A stretch of DNA of 51,226 nucleotides from assembly GCF_000247475.1 (NCBI RefSeq), contig NZ_AHZC01000122.1, positions 1-51,226 of the forward strand, read 5' to 3'. The notes beneath the pieces were generated by a model that was not told the origin of the DNA, did no database searches, and worked only from the letters and a program-made list of their open reading frames with translations. Made by a program: the position numbers and the translations under genes. Positions 8,918 to 16,945 of this stretch are shown piece by piece (position 1 is the first letter of the stretch; each line of letters starts with the position of its first letter). The DNA is from Rhizobium sp. PDO1-076. Lineage in GTDB: Bacteria; Pseudomonadota; Alphaproteobacteria; Rhizobiales; Rhizobiaceae.

Positions 8918-9913
8918 ATGACACTCGAACTTTCGCGGCGCCATTTCCTTGGCGCGTCCCTAGCTGCCACGGCCACGGTCATGGCAGGTTCTACAGCCGT
9001 CTTCGCTCAGGATGCGGTCACGCTGAAATTCTCGGCGGTATTCTCCGAGCAGGATATTCGAGCAGGCATGGTGAAGATGTTTGCCGAGGAGCTGAAGGAC
9101 AGCTTCAAGGTCGAGCCCTTCTATGGTGGCACGCTGTTCAAGCAGGGCACGGAACTGGTAGCACTCCAGCGCGGCAACCTGCAGATGGGTAATATCGCGC
9201 CGCAGGATATTTCCAAGCAGGTGCCGGAATGGTCCGTGCTGACGTCGGCCTATCTGTTTCGCGATGCAGCCCATGTCCGGGCCTTCTTCGCCAGCGATGT
9301 CGGCGCGGAATTCAAGCAGATGGCAGAGGATAAGGCCGGCGTTCATATTCTCGGACCGACCTATTTCGGCGCGCGCCAGGTTGGCCTCAAGCCTGAAAAG
9401 AAGATCACCGGTCCCGCCGATCTCGCAGGCGTCAAGCTGCGCATGCCGGGCGGCGATGCCTGGCAGTTCCTCGGTGAATCGCTCGGCGCAAACCCGATCC
9501 CGATGGCCTATGCCGAGGTCTATACCGGTCTTCAGACCGGCGCGATCGACGGTCAGGACAATCCGCTGCCCAACGTCAAGAACATGAAGTTCTATGAAGT
9601 CATGTCGCAGATCGTCATGACCTCGCATCTGATCGGCTATGATCTTTTGACGGTGTCCGCCGACGTCTGGAAGGGCCTCACGCCCGACCAGCAGGCAAAG
9701 ATCCAGGCCGCTGCCGACAAGGCGATGATGTGGAGCGAAGAGCAGCACCTTGCCCAGGAAGCGACCCTGGTCGAGGAGTTCAAGGCCGCCGGCCTTCAGG
9801 TCTATGAGCCGGATCTCGATGCCTTCCGCAAGTTCGCGCAGGAAAAGTATCTTGCTTCTGATCTCGCCAAGAGCTGGCCGGCCGGTATTCTGGAAAAGGT
9901 CGCGGCTCTCTGA
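8918..9913 (+). CDS. TRAP transporter substrate-binding protein, DctP family (quinate/shikimate candidate)
   Basis: 331-residue periplasmic binding protein that would deliver a carboxylate substrate to the DctQM membrane complex. The ATG at 8918 follows GAGGAGGAA. The N-terminus has a twin-arginine pattern SRRHFLGAS, an Ala-rich stretch and a likely cleavage site near VFAQDA, so Tat export is predicted, which is common in DctP proteins. The mature part keeps the family's fold and the conserved region GVKLRMPGG, whose Arg normally pairs with the ligand's carboxylate. The ligand is inferred from context: all flanking enzymes act on quinate or shikimate. Confidence 0.9.
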   Translation: MTLELSRRHFLGASLAATATVMAGSTAVFAQDAVTLKFSAVFSEQDIRAGMVKMFAEELKDSFKVEPFYGGTLFKQGTELVALQRGNLQMGNIAPQDISKQVPEWSVLTSAYLFRDAAHVRAFFASDVGAEFKQMAEDKAGVHILGPTYFGARQVGLKPEKKITGPADLAGVKLRMPGGDAWQFLGESLGANPIPMAYAEVYTGLQTGAIDGQDNPLPNVKNMKFYEVMSQIVMTSHLIGYDLLTVSADVWKGLTPDQQAKIQAAADKAMMWSEEQHLAQEATLVEEFKAAGLQVYEPDLDAFRKFAQEKYLASDLAKSWPAGILEKVAAL

Positions 9914-9927
9914 TCGTTCGTCACCCA

Positions 9928-9959
9928 TTGATGCGGGCCGGTTTTCCGGCTCGCATCAA
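9928..9959 (+). other. Strong intercistronic stem-loop between dctP and dctQ
   Basis: TTGATGCGGGCCGG, loop TTTT, CCGGCTCGCATCAA: a 14-bp stem with one G-U pair, in the 67-nt gap between the binding-protein stop and the small-permease start. No T-tract follows. Such stem-loops typically protect the upstream message so that the binding protein is made in excess of the membrane subunits. Confidence 0.6.
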
Positions 9960-9980
9960 CCAACAGGAAAGTGACGCTGG

Positions 9981-10499
9981 ATGACCCACAAAATCCCCCT
10001 GATTGCCGAATGGTTGAGACGTCGGGCCGAAGACGTGCTTGCCTACATGCTGCTCAGCATGTTCGTGATCTTTCTGCTGCAGATTGCCTTCCGCTACCTG
10101 CTGAACCTGTCCATTGGCTGGACCCATGAGGCGAGCGTGGCCCTGTGGATCTGGATCGTGCTTTTCGGTTCCGCTCTCGTCATCCGCGAAGTTGAGGAAA
10201 TCCGCTTCGATTTCTTCTGGGCCAGTGCAAGCGCTGGTGCGCGCCGCGTCATGCAGATCATCTGCGCGGTCGCACTGGTCGCAGCTTTCGGCATCTCTCT
10301 GCCGGCGGTGATCGACTACATCGCCTTCATGAAGGTCGAAAGCACGGCTTATCTCAAGATCCGCTTCGACTATCTCTATTCGATCTACATCGTCTTCGCG
10401 GTCGCCATGATCGTCCGCTACATCTGGCTCGGTGTCGCCGCCATCCGCGGCAAGGCACCTGAAGCCTTCGATCCCACCAAAGCGGGCTCCGGCGTATGA
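9981..10499 (+). CDS. TRAP transporter small permease (DctQ)
   Basis: 172-residue membrane protein with four predicted helices (for example LAYMLLSMFVIFLLQIAF near residue 20 and IICAVALVAAF near residue 95), the size and topology of DctQ. It pairs with DctM to form the sodium-driven importer. Its stop overlaps the dctM start as ATGA, indicating translational coupling. Confidence 0.9.
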   Translation: MTHKIPLIAEWLRRRAEDVLAYMLLSMFVIFLLQIAFRYLLNLSIGWTHEASVALWIWIVLFGSALVIREVEEIRFDFFWASASAGARRVMQIICAVALVAAFGISLPAVIDYIAFMKVESTAYLKIRFDYLYSIYIVFAVAMIVRYIWLGVAAIRGKAPEAFDPTKAGSGV

Positions 10500-11797
10500 A
10501 CCTTACCAGTCCTTTTTCGATATCCATCTTCGTCATCACCGGCCTGGCCTTTCTCGGCCTGCCGATTGGTCTGTCCATGATGACGGGATCGGTTCTCTAT
10601 CTCTTTCTTGTCGGCGCTGACATGGGCACCGTCGCCGAGCAGTTCCTGAACGGCATGTATTCCAACTATGTCATCCTCTCGGTGCCATTGTTCATCCTCG
10701 CGGCCGAATTCATGAATATCGGCTCGATGACGGAGCGGCTGCTGGCATTCTGCAATGTGCTGGTCGGCCGTTTTCGTGGCGGCCTGGCACAGGTCAATGT
10801 CGTCCAGAGCATCATCTTTGCCGGCATGTCGGGTTCGGCCGTTGCCGATGCGGCAGGCAGCGGTCGCATGATGCAGAACATGATGACGCGCGACGACCGC
10901 TATCCGGCGAGCTATGCGGCGGCTCTTACCGCCGTTACCTCGGTGATCGGCCCGATCATTCCGCCGTCAATTCCAATGATCGTCTACGCCTTGGTGTCGG
11001 ATGCGTCGATCGGCTATCTGTTTCTCGCCGGCATGGTGCCGGGCCTGCTGATGGCCGGACTGCAGATGGTACAGGTCGCCTATGACGCCCGCCGACGCAA
11101 TTTTCCGGTCGAGGCGCCGGTTCCGCTCAAGGAAATTCCGCGCATTACCTGGCGCGCCTTTCCGGCATTGATGATGCCGGTCCTGTTGCTCGGCTGCATC
11201 TATTCCGGTGTGACGACACCGACCGAAGCCGCAGCACTTGCTGCCGCCTATGCGCTGCTCGTGTCCGTGGTGATCTATCGCAGCATTAGCTGGGGCGCAT
11301 TTTACGATTCGCTCTTGCTCAGCGCCAAGTCGTCCACGTCGATCGGCATGCTGATCGCGGGTGCGCTCGTGTTCAACTACGTCGTCACGATCGAAAACAT
11401 TCCCGATGGCCTGCGCGTGCTGTTGACGGGCTGGGAGCTCACGCCGACGACCTTCCTCATCCTCGTCAACATCGTGCTGCTTCTGCTCGGATGTGTGCTG
11501 GAAGGGACGGCGATCCTGTTGATCATCGTGCCGGTCTTCATTCCGACGGCCCAGGCTCTGGGCATCGACATGGTGCATTTCGGTGTCGTGGTCGTCATCA
11601 ACATCATGCTCGGACTGGTCACCCCACCCTACGGCCTGCTGCTGTTCATCATGACGAACATCTCCGGCGTTCCGGTGCGCCACATCATCCGGGATGCTCT
11701 GCCCTTTATCGGCGGCATGTTTTTGTGCCTGATCCTGATCACCTTCATTCCGGATCTGGTTCTGTGGCTGCCGCGGCTGATGGGGTATCAGGGATGA
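10496..11797 (+). CDS. TRAP transporter large permease (DctM)
   Basis: 433-residue channel subunit with about 12 hydrophobic segments in the standard DctM order. Family signatures are visible: VPLFILAAEFMN, FAGMSGSAVADAAGSG and IGPIIPPSIPMI in the first half and TPPYGLLLF in the second. It forms the transport path driven by a sodium gradient with the binding protein and DctQ. It overlaps dctQ by 4 nt upstream and aroQ by 4 nt downstream, so transport and catabolism are tightly coupled here. Confidence 0.92.
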   Translation: MNLTSPFSISIFVITGLAFLGLPIGLSMMTGSVLYLFLVGADMGTVAEQFLNGMYSNYVILSVPLFILAAEFMNIGSMTERLLAFCNVLVGRFRGGLAQVNVVQSIIFAGMSGSAVADAAGSGRMMQNMMTRDDRYPASYAAALTAVTSVIGPIIPPSIPMIVYALVSDASIGYLFLAGMVPGLLMAGLQMVQVAYDARRRNFPVEAPVPLKEIPRITWRAFPALMMPVLLLGCIYSGVTTPTEAAALAAAYALLVSVVIYRSISWGAFYDSLLLSAKSSTSIGMLIAGALVFNYVVTIENIPDGLRVLLTGWELTPTTFLILVNIVLLLLGCVLEGTAILLIIVPVFIPTAQALGIDMVHFGVVVVINIMLGLVTPPYGLLLFIMTNISGVPVRHIIRDALPFIGGMFLCLILITFIPDLVLWLPRLMGYQG

Positions 11798-12252
11798 CGT
11801 CGATGAGCGAGATGAAGCCGATCTACGTCCTCAATGGACCCAATCTGAACCGGCTCGGAAAACGCGAGCCGGAGATTTACGGGCACGACACGCTTGCGGA
11901 CGTCGAGGCCTGGTGCCGGGAGGCGGCAGGCCTGAGGCCGGTGGTGTTCATGCAGACGAACAGCGAGGAAAAGCTGATCGACCTTGTGCATGAGGCAATC
12001 GATGAAGGTGTCGGCATCATCATCAATCCGGCCGCATTCACCTTCACCTCGCTGGCACTGCTTGATGCGCTGAAGATGTTCAAGGGGCCGATCATCGAGT
12101 TCCACATCAGCAATGTGCATAGACGCGAGGCGATCTATCATCGCTCTTACGTTTCCATGACGGCAACCACCGTCATGGCAGGGCTTGGCGCCAAAGGTTA
12201 TCCGATCGCCGTGAAAGCGCTCGAATTATTGATTTCCGAAGGCAAGCGCTAG
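11794..12252 (+). CDS. aroQ: Type II 3-dehydroquinate dehydratase-like protein (AroQ family)
   Basis: 152-residue flavodoxin-like enzyme that dehydrates 3-dehydroquinate to 3-dehydroshikimate. It keeps NGPNLNRLG, the catalytic Arg24 and Tyr29 (REPEIYG), an Asn in INPAAF and EFHISNVHRRE. The normally invariant His of the THTS motif is Phe84 here (TFTS), and the nearby ALRDA is ALLDA, so activity or specificity may differ from biosynthetic AroQ. ATG at 11794 overlaps the dctM stop; MSEMKP at 11803 is an alternative start. In this operon it would link quinate to dehydroshikimate. Confidence 0.85.
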   Translation: MTSMSEMKPIYVLNGPNLNRLGKREPEIYGHDTLADVEAWCREAAGLRPVVFMQTNSEEKLIDLVHEAIDEGVGIIINPAAFTFTSLALLDALKMFKGPIIEFHISNVHRREAIYHRSYVSMTATTVMAGLGAKGYPIAVKALELLISEGKR

Positions 12253-12304
12253 CCGCCGTCCCCAGGCATGACGTCAGGATGTCTCGATACGCCAGGAGCT
12301 GCAG

Positions 12305-14197
12305 ATGAAAACATCGATCGCAACCGTATCGATCAGCGGGAATTTTGAAGAAAAGCTGGCGGCCATTGCGCGCGCGGGCTTTGATGGCATCGAAATTTTC
12401 GAGAACGATTTCCTCGCCTATGACCGGTCTCCCGCAGATGTCGGGCGCATGGTTCGCGATCACGGTCTCGAGGTCACCTTGTTCCAGCCCTTCCGTGATT
12501 TCGAAGGCATGCCCGAACCATTCAGAAGCCGCAATTTCGACCGGGCCGAGCGAAAGTTCGACCTGATGACCGAACTCGGCACGGACCTCATGCTGATCTG
12601 CTCGAATACTTCGGCGGTCTCGCTGGGGGGGATTGACAGAGCCGCCGACGATTTCCGGGAATTGGGTGAAAGGGCGGCCCGACGCGGTTTGCGCGTCGGT
12701 TACGAGGCGCTGGCCTGGGGGCGGCACATTCATGATCACCGGGACGCCTGGGAAATCGTCCGCCGGGCCGATCACCCGAGCATCGGTCTGATCCTCGACA
12801 GCTTCCACACGTTGGCGCGCAAGATTGACGTCAATTCCATTCGTTCCATCCCCGGCGACCGTATTTTCATCGTGCAGCTGGCCGATGCGCCGCAGATCGA
12901 TATGGACCTGCTCTACTGGTCGCGCCACTTCCGCAACATGCCGGGTGAGGGCGACCTGCCGGTGACCGACTTCATGCGCGCAGTGGCCGCGACCGGCTAT
13001 CGTGGCTATCTGTCGCTCGAAATCTTCAACGACCAGTTCCGTGGCGGCTCTCCCACGGCGATTTCGGCCGACGGTCATCGTTCGCTGGTCTATCTGATGG
13101 ACCAGGTGAAGCGGGCAGAGCCGGCCGTTGCGATCAATGTGCCGGTCATGCCGGATCGTGCAGAGGTCGAAGAGATCGCTTTTGTCGAATTCGCCGTGAG
13201 TGACGACGATGCACGCCAGTTGGAGGCGCTTCTGGAAGTCCTGGGTTTCCAGGCGGTCGCCAGGCACAAGTCCAAGGCCGTGACCCGGTTTAGCCAAGGC
13301 GGCGTCAACCTGATCCTCAATCGGGATGAAACCGGCTTTGCCAGCGCTTCCTATCTGGTGCATGGGGCAAATGCCTATGCGATTGCATTGATGGTCGACG
13401 ATGCCAATGCCGCGATGGAACGCGCCATCGCACTCGGCGCGGAGGCGTTCCAGCAACCGGTGGTGCCAGGAGAACTGGCTGTGCCTGCGATCCGCGGTGT
13501 CGGCGGTGGCCTGCTATACTTCCTCGATCGCAAGAGCGATCTCGGCCGCCTATGGGATGTGGATTTTGAGCCTCTGCCAGGGATCGATGAAAACCCGAAG
13601 AATGTCGGGCTGACGGGTTTCGATCACGTCGCGCAGACGGTCAAGTATGACGAGATGCTAACCTGGCTGCTGTTCTACACATCGCAACTGAAAACCCGAA
13701 AGACACCGATGGTCGATATCATCGATCCGGCCGGCGTGGTCCGCAGCCAGGTCGTGGAGAACGCGTCCGGAAGCCTGCGGATCACGCTGAACGGTGCGGA
13801 AAACCGCAATACGCTGGCTGGACATTTCATCGCGGAAACATTTGGATCGGGCATCCAGCACCTTGCCTTCCGGACCGACGACATCTTCGCCACGGCAGAG
13901 GCCCTCAGGCGAAACGGATTTGTCCCGCTGACCATCTCGCCGAACTATTATGACGATGTCGAAGTGCGCTTCGGACTGGACCCGGCGCTGGTCGACGACC
14001 TGAAACGCAGCAATATCCTCTATGACCGCGACGAGCATGGCGAATATTTCCAGCTCTATTCACCCACCTATGGCGAAGGCTTCTTCTTCGAGATCGTCGA
14101 GCGCCGCGGTTACCAGGGTTATGGTGCAGCCAATGCCATCTTCCGCATCGCGGCACTCAGACGGTATCTTCGGCCGGATGGAATGCCGTCGACGTAA
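12305..14197 (+). CDS. quiC: 3-dehydroshikimate dehydratase fused to HPPD-like (VOC) domain
   Basis: 630-residue bifunctional-looking protein matching the QuiC architecture. Residues 1-275 are a sugar-isomerase-like TIM barrel that turns 3-dehydroshikimate into protocatechuate; candidate metal ligands are Glu134, Asp165, Gln191 and Glu239, with His168 nearby. Residues about 290-630 are two vicinal-oxygen-chelate modules like 4-hydroxyphenylpyruvate dioxygenase, with a plausible 2-His-1-carboxylate set: His441 (GFDHVA), His519 (GIQHLAF) and Glu596 (FFFEIVERRG). Whether the second half is catalytic is unknown. GGAG sits just upstream of the ATG. It is the last enzyme of the operon; protocatechuate would then enter the beta-ketoadipate pathway encoded elsewhere. 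Confidence 0.92.
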   Translation: MKTSIATVSISGNFEEKLAAIARAGFDGIEIFENDFLAYDRSPADVGRMVRDHGLEVTLFQPFRDFEGMPEPFRSRNFDRAERKFDLMTELGTDLMLICSNTSAVSLGGIDRAADDFRELGERAARRGLRVGYEALAWGRHIHDHRDAWEIVRRADHPSIGLILDSFHTLARKIDVNSIRSIPGDRIFIVQLADAPQIDMDLLYWSRHFRNMPGEGDLPVTDFMRAVAATGYRGYLSLEIFNDQFRGGSPTAISADGHRSLVYLMDQVKRAEPAVAINVPVMPDRAEVEEIAFVEFAVSDDDARQLEALLEVLGFQAVARHKSKAVTRFSQGGVNLILNRDETGFASASYLVHGANAYAIALMVDDANAAMERAIALGAEAFQQPVVPGELAVPAIRGVGGGLLYFLDRKSDLGRLWDVDFEPLPGIDENPKNVGLTGFDHVAQTVKYDEMLTWLLFYTSQLKTRKTPMVDIIDPAGVVRSQVVENASGSLRITLNGAENRNTLAGHFIAETFGSGIQHLAFRTDDIFATAEALRRNGFVPLTISPNYYDDVEVRFGLDPALVDDLKRSNILYDRDEHGEYFQLYSPTYGEGFFFEIVERRGYQGYGAANAIFRIAALRRYLRPDGMPST

Positions 14198-14731
14198 ACG
14201 ACGCGCGGCAGCCTGCCGATAAAGTCCTGTTATCTTCTGGCTGTGGCGTCACATCCGGCTGGGCGCGGTCGCGTAGACTCGACCGTCCTGTCGTGGTGAC
14301 GCAGGCTTTGGGCCGGACCCAAGGATCGGCGGGTCGCATTTCGAACCCATTGTCAATTCATGAGGAAACAAAGACGGACGGGAATGCGTTGTCGACCCTC
14401 GCAAGGGACGCGCGCTGGTTCCTTTGGTCTGCCCGCAGGCATGCGTTGAAGAACGGAGTTTCGTCCTTTTGGAGGAATTGAATGCTGGACCCCGAGATGG
14501 CAACAATGACAGCCCGTGTGCCGTCAGATGCCGGCGCCCTTGCGATGTTCGGACACACGGGCATCGCTGTTGGCGGCCGGAACGAACGCTCACCGCGACT
14601 GCAGACCGACCATGGGTCAGTCGGGCGAAACAAGCTGTGGCAATTGCTCAAATATTAGGATTGTCGGTGGCGCTGGCTGTTCGCCATTGATATCAACCGC
14701 CTCCATTTTGATACAAGGACGACTGTCGCTC
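14198..14731. other. Gap holding only one doubtful small ORF
   Basis: Between the dehydratase fusion and the small gene at 14732. A weak CGGCA-GCC-TGCCG hairpin follows the dehydratase stop without a T-run. A GCGTCAC/GTGACGC inverted pair lies near 14246 and 14296. Apart from the small ORF at 14482-14658 I see no gene. Confidence 0.5.
14482..14658 (+). CDS. Possible small protein with strong ribosome binding site, unknown
   Basis: 58 codons starting MLDPEMATMTARV. A strong GGAGGAATTGA sits directly before the ATG (GGAGG ends 6 nt upstream), which is the main reason to list it. The product is mixed in composition, has no membrane segment or known motif, and codon use is not clearly coding. 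It could be a real small protein or a chance frame. Confidence 0.3.
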   Translation: MLDPEMATMTARVPSDAGALAMFGHTGIAVGGRNERSPRLQTDHGSVGRNKLWQLLKY

Positions 14732-15022
14732 ATGGACTCGCGCCGGGAAATAGCGGAACGCATCATCGCCCGATGCAGGGATCGTGGCAGGCCGATCGAC
14801 ACGCATCCGCAGTTTCGCGATCTGCTCGAACTGTGGATTGCCGGTTCGATCACGATGCCCGAGATGCGCTGGAGACTTCTCGATCTCCTGCGTCGGGATA
14901 CGGCAGAGCGGCGAGCGGCCCAGCTCGACGATGGCAAGAGCCGGGATGCCGAGATGCAAGATGCCGAAATCGGGGATGCCGAGGTTCGGGCTTCAGGACC
15001 AGACGACGAGACCATCGACTGA
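14732..15022 (+). CDS. Small hypothetical protein with acidic DAE repeat tail
   Basis: 96 residues starting MDSRREIAERIIAR. The first 70 residues look like a compact helical domain with conserved-looking LLELWIAGSITMPEMRWR; similar short proteins occur in rhizobia, without known function. The tail carries three DAE units spaced five residues apart (DAEMQ, DAEIG, DAEV), produced by an exact GATGCCGA repeat at 14945, 14960 and 14975, a 15-nt period. The start is the ATG after AAGGAC, spacing somewhat long. Convergent with the SMP-30 gene. Confidence 0.55.
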   Translation: MDSRREIAERIIARCRDRGRPIDTHPQFRDLLELWIAGSITMPEMRWRLLDLLRRDTAERRAAQLDDGKSRDAEMQDAEIGDAEVRASGPDDETID

Positions 15023-15075
15023 CTATCGCCACGCTGCGGCAATCTCGGGCCTCTCCACCAAACCCGTGGCTGGAT

Positions 15076-15990
15076 TTACGGCCTTTGCGCACCCGTCGCC
15101 GTGACATAGATCGAATACAGTGATTTCGTCGCGGTGATGAACAGCCGGTTGCGACGTGGGCCACCGAAGGTGAGATTGGCAACGGTCTGCGGCACCAGTA
15201 TTTTGCCAAGCAGGGTGCCATCGGGCGCAAAGCAGTGGACTCCGTCTGCGGCGCTGGACCAGAGATTGCCGGACATATCGAGGCGGATGCCATCGGGTAT
15301 GCCATTGTCGATCTCGGCGAAGACGCGGCCATTGGCGAGCTTGCGACCATCGACAACATCGAAGACGCGGATATGGCGTGGCGCGCCCTCTACATGGCTC
15401 GCGCCGGAATCGGCGACATAGAGCAGGCTTTCATCGGGTGAAAAGGCGAGCCCGTTCGGCTGTAGGAAATCGTCCACCATGACTTCGATCACGCCGGTAT
15501 CCGGCTCCAGCCGGTAGACATTGCGTGTCTTCTGTTCGGGGTCTGCCTTGTATCCCTCGTAGTCGGACAGGATGCCGTAAGTCGGATCGGTGAACCAGAC
15601 TGAACCGTCAGAGTGCACCACCACATCGTTCGGCGAGTTCAAACGCCGGCCATTAAAGCTGTCTGCCAGCACCGTGATCGTGCCGTCGACCTCAGTGCGG
15701 GTGACCCGGCGAAGGCCATGTTCGCAGGAGACAAGCCGGCCCTGCCGGTCGCGGGTATTGCCGTTGGTGAAATTTGACGGTGTGCGAAACACCGAGATCC
15801 CGCCACCCTCGACATAACGCAGCATCCGCTGGTTTGGGATATCGCTGAACAGCAGATATCCGCCATCGTCAAACCAGACAGGACCTTCGGCCCAACGGCA
15901 GTCGGAATGGAGTTCCTCCAGATCGGCGCTGCTGATGACCAGCGAGCGGAAGCGCGGGTCGAAAATCTCATAGTTGGGGTTCTGCGACAT
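15076..15990 (-). CDS. SMP-30/gluconolactonase/LRE family lactone hydrolase
   Basis: 304-residue six-bladed beta-propeller. The family's metal-binding residues are visible: Glu in CRWAEGPVW, Asn in LNSPNDV, and Asp in FSPDESLLYVADSG. Family members hydrolyse sugar lactones such as gluconolactone to the aldonic acid. Start at 15990 (MSQNPNYEIF) with AGGA 7 nt upstream. It is last in a sugar ABC operon (13 nt after the permease stop), so it probably opens the lactone formed from the imported sugar, or is itself exposed to an imported lactone. No sugar dehydrogenase is adjacent. Confidence 0.88.
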   Translation of the reverse strand: MSQNPNYEIFDPRFRSLVISSADLEELHSDCRWAEGPVWFDDGGYLLFSDIPNQRMLRYVEGGGISVFRTPSNFTNGNTRDRQGRLVSCEHGLRRVTRTEVDGTITVLADSFNGRRLNSPNDVVVHSDGSVWFTDPTYGILSDYEGYKADPEQKTRNVYRLEPDTGVIEVMVDDFLQPNGLAFSPDESLLYVADSGASHVEGAPRHIRVFDVVDGRKLANGRVFAEIDNGIPDGIRLDMSGNLWSSAADGVHCFAPDGTLLGKILVPQTVANLTFGGPRRNRLFITATKSLYSIYVTATGAQRP

Positions 15991-16003
15991 GATACTGTCC
16001 TGC

Positions 16004-16945
16004 CTAGCGTTTTCCGACCGTTCGCCCGCCGGCGAGCATGATGACGGCGATGATGATGAGACCTGTGAGAATGAGGCGGACACCGGCGCCAAACCCATAG
16101 GTATTGAGCATGGAGACCACCAGGAACATGAAGAGCGAGGCGCCCCAGATGCCTGGTACGTTGGAATCGCCGCCGGCAACCGCCGTGCCGCCGATAACCA
16201 CGACAGCGATCGACATCAGCAGATATTCCGATCCCATGTTGAGTGCCGCGCCGCCTGAGAAGCTCGCCAGCAGATAGCCGCAGATGGAGGCAAGCACCGC
16301 GCAAAGCACATAGGTGATGAAGCGGATGCCGTCGATGGGGATGCCGGCCATGCGGGCAGCGCGAATGCTCTGGCCGATGGCGGCGATCCAGCGTCCATAG
16401 ACGGTCTTTTGCAGGAGCACCCAGACAATGGCCGAGAGGATGAGCGCGATGATCGCGACATTGGGGATGCCGGCCGTGGTCGAAGTGGTGAAATCCGCCA
16501 GCACCGGCGGCGGCTTGATGCGCAGGCCGCGATTGGTCCAGATGGCGGTAGACTGCACCACGAAGCTCATCGACAAGGTCGCGATGATCGGCGGAATGCG
16601 CAGCAGCTTGATCAGGGCGTAATTGCCTGTTCCAATCAAGACACCGATGCCGATGGCGACAAGCAGGCCCGGCACGACCATGCCGTCTTCGACACCCATC
16701 AGCTTGAGCGCCACCGTGCCGGCCAGCGTCATGGTGGCAGGCACTGAAAGATCGATATTGCCCGGGCCAAGCGTGATCACCAGCATCTGGCCGATGCCGA
16801 CGATGACCGAGAAGGCGGCAAATGTCAGCGTCGCCTGGGCAAGGCCCGCCATGCTTGCTCCGCCGGTGACGAGGATGGTCGTCAGGAACACCAGGGCCGT
16901 GGCAATGAAGGACCAGATCCAGGGCTTGCGCATCAGGGCGGTCAT
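16004..16945 (-). CDS. Ribose/xylose-type sugar ABC transporter permease
   Basis: 313 residues, RbsC-type (BPD_transp_2) with about 8-10 hydrophobic segments. The family landmark ITLGPGNIDLSVPATM, the cytoplasmic ATPase-contact region and AVVVIGGTAVAGG are present. It forms the pore with the second permease at 16942-17889; the two overlap by 4 nt (ATGA). High similarity of layout to that neighbour points to a heterodimeric channel. Confidence 0.9.
   Translation of the reverse strand: MTALMRKPWIWSFIATALVFLTTILVTGGASMAGLAQATLTFAAFSVIVGIGQMLVITLGPGNIDLSVPATMTLAGTVALKLMGVEDGMVVPGLLVAIGIGVLIGTGNYALIKLLRIPPIIATLSMSFVVQSTAIWTNRGLRIKPPPVLADFTTSTTAGIPNVAIIALILSAIVWVLLQKTVYGRWIAAIGQSIRAARMAGIPIDGIRFITYVLCAVLASICGYLLASFSGGAALNMGSEYLLMSIAVVVIGGTAVAGGDSNVPGIWGASLFMFLVVSMLNTYGFGAGVRLILTGLIIIAVIMLAGGRTVGKR

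Noticed and set aside
9928..9959. Stem-loop as an intrinsic terminator
   Set aside because: No T-run follows and the dctQ gene begins only 21 nt later in the same operon.
12173..13456. 427-codon open frame on the minus strand
   Set aside because: Antisense to the dehydroshikimate dehydratase fusion, with no start site and no known motif.
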